DNA of 64,000 bases, taken from Symsagittifera roscoffensis (Eukaryota; Xenacoelomorpha; Acoela; Convolutidae). Positions 35,201-47,200 of the stretch are shown in pieces. The DNA is taken from the NCBI RefSeq assembly GCF_963678635.1, contig NC_087064.1:68996123-69060122 (forward strand), read 5' to 3'. Made by a program: the position numbers and the translations under genes. Under the pieces are notes generated by a model. That model saw nothing but the letters and a program-made list of their open reading frames with translations, was not told where the DNA came from and did not search any database. Every line of letters starts with the position of its first letter. Position 1 is the stretch's first letter.

Positions 35201-38200
35201 TAAGACATGATAATTTTTTCTCAGTTTTGAATATTGTCATAGTAACTAAGATGCCAAATCAATGCGCTCCTTGTAACCAGTTTACTATTAACTTGTACCG
35301 TAGGCTGCAAATAAACCAGCACAGAACATTCTAAATTAAATGTAGGTAAGCTTTTTGATCTGATTAATGCACTGCTATCCGAAAAATTAATCATTTTTTG
35401 CTAGTAGTTTCAATTTTTTTGTAAATAAGTTTGTAATTTTTTTAATTGGTGTAATCTTTTGCGTGTATTTGCGATGTGCACCACAGCTCTGTGGGGAGAA
35501 AAAAAAATTCAGCAACGTTTATTTACAAACATTAGTTTTTGTCACAATATTTCCAAGACGTATGCTTCAGTGAACAAAAATTAGTTGAAACAATCATTCA
35601 GCTGACAATAGTTTATTGTCCATCTCTTAACTGCATACTCTGCATGTGTTCAGTGACATTCCCAACTCCTCTAGAAGTAGATGGCCCTGAGGTGTCATAA
35701 GGGACACTTCCCTCTGCCTGACGTCGTCTCGCCTCCTCTTTCCTCGCTCGTTTTTCCTCGTCAAACTTGTCCTTGTACTCATACCACTGATAGTAGGCCT
35801 CGCCCAATTCCTGCGAGGTGCCGACTTGGCCTGTAAATAAAGAGATTTTTCGATGAAATTCTTCCAGCAATAAATATATTCTTGAAGTCGACAACAGTTA
35901 TTACGAATTCGGTGTTTTTGGTTTTTTTTTCCTGATTTCTTTTGTCAATTTAAGATAGTAATTTAACATTTTCGGTCCGATTTGTCTTTTTTTTTTCATT
36001 TCAAGCAGTTTTTTCTGAGAACTTTTTTTTTGTTAGTCATGAAATATGGCAGCAAAAAATTACTCGTGGACCCGTATCATAGTTCCCAAATGTTGTGTGG
36101 CTAAAGTAGATCGTGCAGGGTTAATGACCCATATTTGATGCTTCTGTTGCACTGAACATTGGCTCATAATGCTTGAATTTTATTGGTTGAAAATAAATCA
36201 TATTAGGGAAAGCTGAAGGTTCATGATAAACAGAAGCTGGTACAACGTTCTTTTTTAAACGTTTTTGGGGCGATATAACGGAACGGTTTAGTTTTTAACT
36301 GACTTAATGGTGGGTTGAATATGTCGGCCAGTGACACTTGGTTAGCCTGTGCGTGGTTATCACACACAGTTTTCATCTCGTGCAGTCTTTTCTTGAAGTA
36401 GTCAGGCTCCTTCTTCAACTGAGCTGTCTCCCTTTCTATCACTCTCCTCTCCCACTTCTCTTTTTCGGCCTCCCACCCCCAAGCGGCGTCCAAGGGGGAG
36501 CTCTGGAAAGGAAGGCGTAGATTTACTTTAGGTGTTAATGAGTGAAGTGAAAAATTGATCAGTCAAGTGATTTTTCACCTAATAAGGTCGCGTGGCTTTT
36601 TTTTCAGGAAAAACTCATTTCGTTGAAGCATAGTTTTGTACTTACAACATGATCGAAGAAGAAAAAAAAAGTTAATGAGAAAATAGATTGCTCGTGGCTT
36701 TAAATTTCTGTTTCAAGGAAAAATCTTAAATTTGGTATCTCTCAATATAATATTTACCGGTGGGTAAGGAAGACTGCCGGTGCTGTGTTCATACCGGAAG
36801 TCGTAGTCTGGATATCCCTCGGGGTATTTGCTGTCGAACCACTCGCGAGTCTTCTTCTGGCTACTCGGTAAATTATAATCCAGAGTGTCCGGCACCAAGT
36901 CCCCTGCAATAAAGAGCAATTGATAATAAACCTGAAACAGCGGTCTGAGTTAGTTATTTTGAGGCTTAAAATGGAAATTCGCCTTTTTGAACTTGTAAAA
37001 TTATGATTGAAACGCATGATATTACAAGCTAATGGTTATAATGAAGGGTAAGCTGTTCATAAAAGCAATTATTGTTGTATTGTTCTTAGATTCCGCTTTA
37101 TACCATTCTGGGCTTACAGTCACACAAACATAGATGAGAATAAATAATAAATAAGATACTGCAAGCAGTTATTTGAAAGGATGACTTGCCTCTTGGCATG
37201 TTGAAGTTGTATGGGCCTGGGTAAGGCGTGTAGGACATGCGGCGCATCTTTCTCCCCAAACTCTTTTTCCACTTTTTCGCCTTCTTCGCCAAGAAATGCC
37301 CCGCACCTCTAGATTTTTTCCCTTGCTCCCCCTCGTCTGAGAAATAGTTGAGATTGGACGAAAAAGTTTGACCGGATCCACCCGAAGTCATTGTTGAGCG
37401 TTTTCTTTTTCTTCTTGGTTTGTGTTGTCGTTGATTGTTTTTGGTAGATTTGTTTTTGGTAGATTAGTTTTTAGATTTGGAAAAGAAATTTGACTGCGAG
37501 GTGACTTTTATGACCTTGAAAAGCAAATTTTTTCTTGCTCTGCTATGATTTTTGATTCATTTGTAAAGAAAAATTGCGACGTTTCCGAGAAGCAATGGAA
37601 TCATGGACTAAACAGACGGTTATTGCTAAGATGTCTTGACTGTTTCCTGTTTCCAATGCTCTCTAGAGCAGCACAAAAGCGTTCGAAACTGACATTGGTT
37701 TAACAAGCTATGGTTGTATTTTAGCAATAGTGCGGTTACTGCAATCACAATAAGGATATTTTCAGTCAAAGTATTTGACTAATTTCTTTTTTGCTTTTAC
37801 AGGATATATCTGAGATTGTGATTTCGAAGAAACAGAACACTGGCAGCCTAGAGGCTTCAGAGGGGGACAGTGTCTCGACTGCTGCCAGATCTCACCTCGC
37901 TGGGGGAGGGAAAGCTGCAGCAAAAGTAGATGGGTCTGGTCTCCCAACAGTGCCTAACTATGTTTATGAGGACTGGACTGAAACACAGGTGACAAGGATA
38001 TCAAACTTTGATTCTTTTTCCTTTCACCCGGCTGAAAGTTTTTATAAGTAAATTTTCTGTTTCAATCGTCCGACTGGTACAGAATTTCGCTTGCGGACGA
38101 AAAAGACCCTAAATTTTTAAATTGAATGTATCACAGAAGTGAATTAATCTCTAATTTCGCAACTGGATATCATTTTAATCCTATGTAATCCAATCCGATG

Positions 38201-41200
38201 TTGGTAGTTTTTTTTTCAAAAAAAAGTATTGAGGTCGGAACATTCTGCTCAACTTGCACAATGTTTGTTTCTGCGTGGAATGAGTGGTGGTTTTGTTTGT
38301 TGTTGAGGAGGCGGGTGATACTGGGACCACTCCAACCGTGATTGAAGTGGGATTCGAAACCACGACCTTCGTGTTAGAGGCCTCTCATGGTTTTGTGTTG
38401 TTATGCAGGTTAAGGCACTGCGACAGGGATTGCGGCGACTGAAGAATGACTGGGAGGAGGTGCAGAGACTCCACTTCCCTCAGAGGACTGTGGATCAGAT
38501 GAAGAAGGCTCTCAATGCATTCAGAAAACAAAAGTATGACTCACTTTTTTTTAAAATTGGGTCATTTTGATATAAAATAGAGTCCATAACAATATATGCT
38601 TGAAACTAAAAGATCTTTTACTTCATCTAATTTCTACGGAATTCGAAAGAAAATTAATAAAAAACTACGTTTTTTTCTCATTTGCATCAGTTCATTTGTA
38701 ACTTTTCTCGAACAAAAACTCATCAACTTTCTGTTGACTATTTGGTATTCGAATTTTGTATCCTATAGAACGAGCATACCTTCTGATTTAAAAGCTTCGT
38801 CCGCCCCAAAAAAAAGTGATACACCTGCTCATTTATGACAACGCATAAATTTTTAGTTGAGCTTTTAAGTGTATAATGTAGGTTCAATCACGGTTAAAGT
38901 TGTATTTGATTTAAATTACAAGTTGTCGAGCAGATTAATGCTATCGTATGTGGAGCAACTGTCTTTTTAGACGGCAAGAGCGGCGTCTTGCAAATGCAGC
39001 AGCAGCGGCCATTACAGCAGCACAGACGGATGCTATTTCTGCGGCCAGTAGCAACCTAACAAGCTCCCAAGTATCTAGTATTCCTAACTCACAAGATAAG
39101 GAAAGCGTAATAATTCTTTCCCAAACCGAAGATGAAGCAGACGAGGACGATCGAAATGATGGAAGTAGTTGTCGGCCGGAACCGAAGCACGACTCGGGCG
39201 ACGACTCTTGTTCGTTAGCATCCCTCATACGAGCGGAGGCTGACAACAAGAATGTTTCAAGTATAAGTAGTGTGAATGGATCCAAGAAGCAAAACACAGC
39301 GGGGAAAATGTCAAAAGATGTAGCAAAATGTAAGTGAAGTTAAATCAAAATTTTTCAGAATTTTTAAGAGTCGATGGACGTTATTCAGACTCATTGTATA
39401 GTTTGCAGTTTTTTTTTTCGTTTTCAGGAAAAGTCTTAAATTTAGTTCAGGCTCAAAGTTACATTTTTGTGGTTTGACTTTTGATTTCTTTTCAAGTTCA
39501 GTTTATTTCCTTTGTTGAAAGGAGGGCAAACTCTACTATCGAACAGCGAAAGTGTAAAGGTGACAAAAAACGCAATCGACTTCTAGTTTCAAAATATTTA
39601 AAATTTCCAATGCAGGACGAGTAAAGTTCAATTCAATTCATTTCCCTAAATTTAATTCATTTTATTGGTATTTTCAATAATGCAGTACACATCCTAATAG
39701 ATGAGATCTCTTATCAGGGCCACAGATGCCACAGCAGTGTGATGAGGACCTGATGCCTCTCAGTCTGATTAGGGAGACGAAGGCCTCCTCCGAGTTCGAG
39801 GACTACCTCCGAAGCATACCCACTCTGTCCAGACGCAAAATCAAACTATTCATACAGGTGCAGTCTAAAATGAGTACAGTTTCATGCATTTCTGTCTTAT
39901 AGAGCTCGAAATTCAAAAGAAATCAATCATAAAATAACTTGATGAGTCGATGAAATTAGTTCAGACTCTCATTTAAGCCGTGATGATTTTTTTCTTTTTT
40001 TTTGTTTCAGGAAAAGATATAAAATCTGTCGATGCTCAAGTCTACTTTTTTAGGTTTTGACATCTTATTTCTTTTTAGGTTAAGTTCATTTTCTTTGTTA
40101 AAAGACGGCAAACTCGACTATCGAGCAGCAAAAGTGTCGAGCAAAACGTGATCGAATTCTAGTTTCGAAAGTGGAATTTAGTTATCAGATTTCCCAGCGA
40201 AATAAAAATTTATTCTATTGATTCAGTTTTCTGTAATTGTGTTAGTTTCCAGTCCTAAATTGTTCCCGAAATTCAAAGAGCTTTAAGGACATTTTTTCAT
40301 TGGAAGTTATTTTACTTTTAAAAAAAAAAACAAGAATGTTCTCTTGCGGTCATTGACTCTTTTCCAACTGTCTGTTGGCTATGTTCGCGATTTGAAATAA
40401 GTTTTCTGCTGATGATTTTGCGGCTTAATGCTATCGGCTTAAGCTATATCAGTTTAGTTTCCAAATAATGCAGTCTACTTTTATAGCTATCGTGGATCCA
40501 ATTTGGGTGTTACAAGAAGTTTTTGACGAAAGTGCGAAGCATGTCCTGCAAAAAAAAACAATTTTGAGGTATCGAAATTAGATTTTAGTTTTTGGAGTGG
40601 AAATAGAAATTTAACCTATCGATCCAGTTTTCTCTAATTAGCTGGCTGTTTTCAAAACACTCATATAAAAAAAATTCTTGAAGTTTTTTAATGATCTATA
40701 TGTTGATATATTTTCTTTGAAACTCAAAATTCGACAATAGATTTCAGAAAGAAAAAAAATCATTTTTTGGTTTCTATGAGTTAATTGACAATTTTCCAGC
40801 TGTGTGTTGGCCATCTATTTTTAATTTTGAAATTTCTTTTAACCGTTTTTGCTAGTATTTACGAATTACAGCTTGGCCTCCGTGTTAGAACTCATGATAG
40901 ATTGCTGTAGTTTACTAAGGATTTTGATTCAAGTTATACGATTAAACGTTTTTATACGAAAACCTTGTGGCGATTGGCGGTAAACTCAAAGTTAGAACTC
41001 CAGAAAACCTAGGAACTATTGGTTCTTGAATTCAGTGATATGCAATTGCTCGACTTTTACCTTTTTAATTTTGTTTGAAATAGATAGAAAGTCTGATCGA
41101 ACGTATTGAAGAAACCCATTCGGTTAACTCATAGAAAATGAGAAACGATTGATACCCGTTCGAGTAATGATACTCAATGTACTCAATAAAACCGTTTAAA

Positions 41201-44200
41201 CTCATTTAGGAATGATAGGTGAACAGCGTGGTATTATATGAGCCTATATCTATCTATAGGAAGCTAACAGTCAGTTACGCTTGCTCTAAAGGGGATTAAT
41301 TTTACGCCCCCCCCCTGGAATCCACTTAAATTTGGACCATTTTTAATAGCTTGTCTCTGGTTTCCACTGACCTGCAGGCACCAAATTGTGCGCCTATCCA
41401 GTGCACAGTTTGGTCTCGTATTGGGGGAGTGGAAAAGAGCCAAAACAACGATTTGAATTCCATTTATTTTCAAAAAAGTATAATTTAATAAAATTTTAAG
41501 AATAGTAGGGTACCTGCTTGATATCATAGGAGGCTAACAGGGCATCAGCTACGCCTGCACTAAGGATGATTAATTTAAGCGCAGTTGTAACCATTTTAGT
41601 AGGATCAAACGTAGAGTTGAACTCTCTGCTCGCCCTTCCGCACAGGGTTAGTGAGTGAAGGTTATTTGTGCAATTAATTGTGTCGTGTTTAGAACTACAG
41701 GAAGTGTGAGGGGGATGAGGAGAAGCAAATGCAGGTGGTGGACAGACATGCCCCACTCCTGTTCCCACACATTCTAGCCCTCCAGTACTACAGGAAAGTC
41801 AAAGGTACTTCTAGACTAGTTACAGAATGTAATTTCCACTCTACTATTTACGCTATTTTTGAGTTCCAAAGCTCGGTTTTGAATGAAACGCTAATTTCGC
41901 GTGCTCTCATTTTCAGTTACTAAACGAAAAAGAAGTAGAAAATTAACTGGAGAATCGATGATATATTTCTTTCAGTTGTCTTCTTTATTTTACTCGACAT
42001 GGAGGGGAATTTTGACTTTGAGTTTTGTATAATGTATAGAGACACAGGGCAACTCATATAGATTGTCCTGCGAATAAATACTGATTTTATTTTTGATAAT
42101 TTTTCAATATAGCCATTTCCTTGTGAAAATCTGAAGCTCGAATCTTGCTGAAATAATTTTTGCAAATTTATATTGAAGTTATTTGGGTGATGGTTTTGTA
42201 GGGAATTGTGAGCAGCTGATCACATCCCAGTTGGACAGTGTGAGTAGCAGGGAACTGTTCAAGGCCAGATTGACTGGAGCCAGGGCAGCCGCCACTACTC
42301 GAACCAGAGAACTTGTCCAACAGCTAGAGAAAGGTCAGTAATCCAAATTGATGTTGCTTGATTTGGATATCCAGTAAACAACTTTTCTCAGCTACAAAAG
42401 TTACTTTCTAAGTATCTTTTTGGAGTCAGCCCGACGGCTAAAATGACCCTGATGTGAAATATTCTTCGATCTTGTAGGGTGTGCTATTTTTGGTACTTGA
42501 TTTTGTGTGAAAAAAAAAACAGTTTTTATTTTCTTGGGTCTGCTGGAACAAACCAAAGGGTATCTCTGTTTGTTGTAAGTCGAATGATCATTAAGATTTC
42601 TGCATGTTATTCTATTTTGATTGTTTTGTGTTTTCAGTAACTGCGCGTGATCTGGTGATCCAGCAGAGGTTCTATGATAAGAAAGTGAAGCAGTTGATGG
42701 AGAAGAGACCCCAATTCGCGCACTCGGTCGCCACCCAATCAGACCCAGACATGCCCCAGAAGAAGTTCACATACTCCAAACAGTTCAAGTCAGTTCATCT
42801 CCGATTATTACTTGTCAATCAAACTCAGCCATTTGTTGCTTGCATGCTAATTGAATACGAATTTTAGTAATGAACTTCTTCATCTCTTGAAATCCCATAA
42901 TATTACTTGTCATTCAAACTCAACCATTCGTTGATTGCATGCTATAACTAGAATTTTAATAATGAACTTCTTCATAAAGATCTTGAATATTTTATAGTCT
43001 TTCAATTTTATTATGAAATAAAGATTAAAGATTGTTGAAATATATATTTGGTAATCGAGTATGGTTTAAGAAATTTAGTGGTTTTTTCGAAAACATAGAG
43101 GGTTTTAGGGAGGCTTTGAAAGAACTACTGGAGCACTATCTGAAGACTTACTACGTTGAGGCGATTCACGGTTCCAGAGACCTTGTGCTGAAAAGGTACT
43201 TCTCTCGCAAACTGCTTCCTTTCTGGGCGCCTCCCAAACCCCCAACTGCTACTACACCATCGGGCGGAGTGGATACTACTGGTAAAGATGAAGCAATGGG
43301 AACTGAAGCACAGGATGCAAGTGGGGAAACGGAGACAAAGGCGAAGAAAAGTGGTGAGCTTTGACATCCGTGGTATATATGAGAAGTAGTTAAATAATCA
43401 AATTGATTTGCATTTTACTCGTAAGTGTAGAGAAGTAATGACTATGAAATTAAAATAAGATTTGATAAATTCCAGCAGAAATCAATGACATTTACAGCAA
43501 ACTAAGTTTCTAATCGGTAAATGTTGTCTGTCTAGGAGCAACACTAGGCTCAGTGCCCTTAAGACATTGGCCCTTGATAAACAAGTAAATAATCATGTAC
43601 TCAAATTATTCAATTAAGAACATAAAAGATGGCAACAATTATACTGTTTTTTAAATTTTATCCAATTAAAATTTTTTTACATCAAATCTTCGATCAATTA
43701 ACTCTAAATACTCTCAAAGTATCAGAGCGTGTTCGAATGATGGGTGAAGGAACTGTACATAGTAACATCTATATCTAATACTTCATATTTTTTAAGGGTC
43801 CATGAAGGTAGTTCAGACTCTTCTATAGGTCGCGATGAATTTTTTTCAGCAAAGTCCAAAATTTTTTCACGCTCAAATTTACTTTTTCGCGGTTTGAACT
43901 TTGGTTTCTTTTTTTTCAGTTCATTTCGTTTTTTTACACAAGCATAGCTTGTGTAATAGTATGAACTATTTTTTTTCCAACCTAAGTCGCAAATATTGAT
44001 GCGACGCAAATATTGTTGCGATAAAATGTGTTCATTTTGAAAGTTTATTTTGATCAATAACCAGCTATTAAGTACAGCCAATGCTAAGGATATTAACACC
44101 GACTATTATTTGTTCCGACTTTCGTATCGAAAGGAACGGAATATTTGTGCTAGGGGTGGTTTTTTTATTTTGACAAATTTCGACTTTTTAACTAGCCATT

Positions 44201-47200
44201 TTGACGGAATTTTTTATATCAGTCAAAAGGTATTGTTGCCCTGAACTGAAATTTATAAAGATATTTCACCTGTGATCTTTTTTCGTGAATTTTGGGGGGG
44301 TTGAAAATTGCCATTCTGGTCAATTTGGGAAAATAATGTGCGATATGTTTCGGACTATTAACGCGTAAGCGGAGATTTGATCCGTCGTGGAAAAAGTGCC
44401 AAAGTGGATGAAGGAAGCTTATTTGCCATAATTACCATTCATTTTATTTTAATTAACATTTAATTTTTTCCTTTTCCATAGACCTTATTCTCAGCAGCGT
44501 TATCGGTCATATTTTGCTTGTGTATGCGAAGTGCAACTTCGCCTCTGTGTAAAAGAAAGGTAAATTCCTCTTTCGAATAACAAAAGTGTAAAAGTCGCCA
44601 AAAACTTGATCGACTTCTATTTTGGAAAATGGAATTTGATTTTTAGATTTCATAACGAAACGTTTTTTTATTGCTCCTGTTTTCTCAAATTGTGTTAATT
44701 TCATCAGGCCACCTATTTTTTCTAGAAAATTTGAAAGTTTAAATTTAAAGGAAATTTAAAAAACAACCAAGTCTGTTTTTTAACCGTTTAATTGAGTTCA
44801 TTGAATCTTTTCCAGCTGTCTGTTGGCTATGTTTTTATTTTCTACAAAAATTGGAAAAAATTTTCAGTAATAAAAATTGAATCTTGATGCTGCAAATGAT
44901 CTAAAAGTTAAATCATTCTTGGCACTTAGTCATCAGATTCTTAAACGTGTTCATGCTTCTACTTACTGCATATGCTCAAATATACTCCCGATGAGCTTGT
45001 CTAGGGGCAGGGACCAAAGGAACTGAGACCTAACTTAAGTACCTAGCACTATGAATGGATCTGAGACACGCGTTTAGTTTACGCACACGTGTTTAGTTTA
45101 TAAATGTGTAGTCCTTGTAGAATAATGCAATACACCAACATAAAAAACAAATGAATTTCCCAAAACATGAGTTTATGCAGTTTTTGGTTTATCTAGAAAA
45201 ATATTATCAAAAAAGTTCTTTGAACCAATTTGCTAAATTGGTATAGTATTTCATCAACATTATTACACAAGCATAGCTTGTGTTATAGTATGAAACTCCT
45301 TTTTTTTAACTTAACTCGCAAATGTTGTTGCGCTGCAATTGTTGTGACAAAATGTTTTCATTTTAGAAGTGTTCATTTTGATATACTCAAGTTTCTGGAC
45401 AGTTTGGAATTTTCTTGTTGATTAATGTATGACATTTCGGAAAAAATAACTGTTAGAGCCTTTTAACCATTCAATGTTAATTGACTGGTGCATTTAAACT
45501 TTGTTTCGGCGGGTAAATACTTATTTAGATGGCCATTCATTGATCTATCAATGATAGCTGTATCATCAGCAAAAAGTAGGTTTAGAATTCTTGCAAATCT
45601 TAGGCAGGTCGTTTGTATAGATAAGAAACAATAATTGGTCAAGCACTGACCCTTGTGGTACGCCATGCTTGATTTTTTTTGGTTAAATGAGAGAAACTCC
45701 TAATCCAACATTTTGCGGTCGGTCAGCTAAACAATTTTTAGTAAGAGCGAGAGACAATCCTCTGATCCCATATCACTTTAGCTTACAAAGCAAATACTGG
45801 TGATTAACTGTGTCAAATGTTAAGATCAAGTATCATGCCTTTGATCATTGCCCTATGCGATAAGCAAGGGTATTGCTGCCGGGTACTAAATTAAATCTCC
45901 ACTTTTAGCTTATCTTCCAATATATAGTTTAATTATTTCGTTAATCAATAGAAATATTTTGAGCATGTCTGCATTATTTGAATAAAAACCCGTTTTTCTG
46001 AAATTTTCATTTTGTTTTTGAATCGGCCTCAAAGCTTTCTACATATTTAAGCTTTTTGGCCTCATATTGCGTCGTTTTAGAGAATAATTTCTTAAATGCG
46101 TTTTTGTGTGGGTGTTTTGAGGTGGATCTGAAAACTTTTTTTTTTGATTTTCAAGTTTTGATGAAACCGTTTTTTTTTCGGCTCAACGGGTATCTGCTTT
46201 GTTTCGCATCCAGAACCATAAATGGGTCCGCAAAGAGTTGCTGTTTTGAACCCCGCTGTCAGTAAAAATTTCCTTGTTTAAAGAAGGTATCATTTTCCGA
46301 ACGTAAGCTGTTTTTTTTCCCACTGCTGTATGGGAAGCGTAACTTCTCGAATAAGTAAAAAAACGTTGGTGCTTAGTTGAAACTATGAACAAGTTATGCT
46401 GTCATGGTACTAAGACAATATGTTGAAAACCTGGTATATTGCATCGATATTTTTAAAAGGGGTCACAAAATTTAAAATGATGTTTTCTTATTTAGAATGG
46501 GGAGTAACTTCTGAATCTCTGCTGCAAGTAGCACGGCTTCTGCTCGGCGTTCAGAGTCAAGAATCTAGCTCAAAATCCTCAAAAATATTAGACGTGGGCG
46601 GGGCTAAAACTTCCTCAACTATAGGCGAAGGCAAGAAGAAAGATGACTCCGGTCAGGTTAAAGATGCCAAGAAAAGCAACGAATGTTTGCTAAACGAAAA
46701 GAATAGCTCAAATAACGCCAAAATAGATGCCGTGAAAACAAGCAAAGTGACGTCTAATGTTCAGGTTAAGAAAAAGTCGAGTGGCAACGAGCAATCTCAA
46801 GCTAAACAGATTAAGCAGAAATCTGGTGGTTCTAATGGCCAAGTTGCAAGTTTCAACGGGGGTGCAAATATCGTTGCGAACACAGAGGAAGAAAACGAGA
46901 ACCCATTGGATAGTTCAAATGAAGACATCGCTCTAGCTTCGCTGATCATGTCAGAATTGAGTACAAGTAAACAACAAAATAGACAAACTACGTGCAACGG
47001 AAGTGAAAAACAAGAAGACGTGATCAAAAGGTCGACTCTTAATTTGACTGCAGGAAAAAGTGATGTTTTCACACAGCCACATGGAAACAATGGTAACATC
47101 TCTCCGAAAGTGAACGGTTCTAGAAATATAGAAATAGTTAGCCCGAGTGATAATGTTATTACTACAAATAGCTATGAGAAGTTAGTAAAACATGTATCGC

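Larger units (their letters stand above)
32133..35612. other. DNA between genes N2 and N1; repeats only
   Basis: I see no gene. It holds a short hairpin-ended element (32852-33122), a repeat with CCTACGCCCCCCTCAAGGATTC shared with 54430 and 55135 (33605-33960), and a stretch with CGGAACATTCTGTGCTACTT at 34883 shared with 18436 and 38235. Confidence 0.5.

Noticed and set aside
43032-43108. Upstream extension of ubinuclein exon 12
   Set aside because: The acceptor at 43107-43108 gives the right phase and restores the conserved block with exon 11.
46420-46495. Upstream extension of the last ubinuclein exon to the ATG at 46420
   Set aside because: A splice acceptor at 46494-46495 joins in phase to exon 12; the 25 upstream codons are intron read-through.
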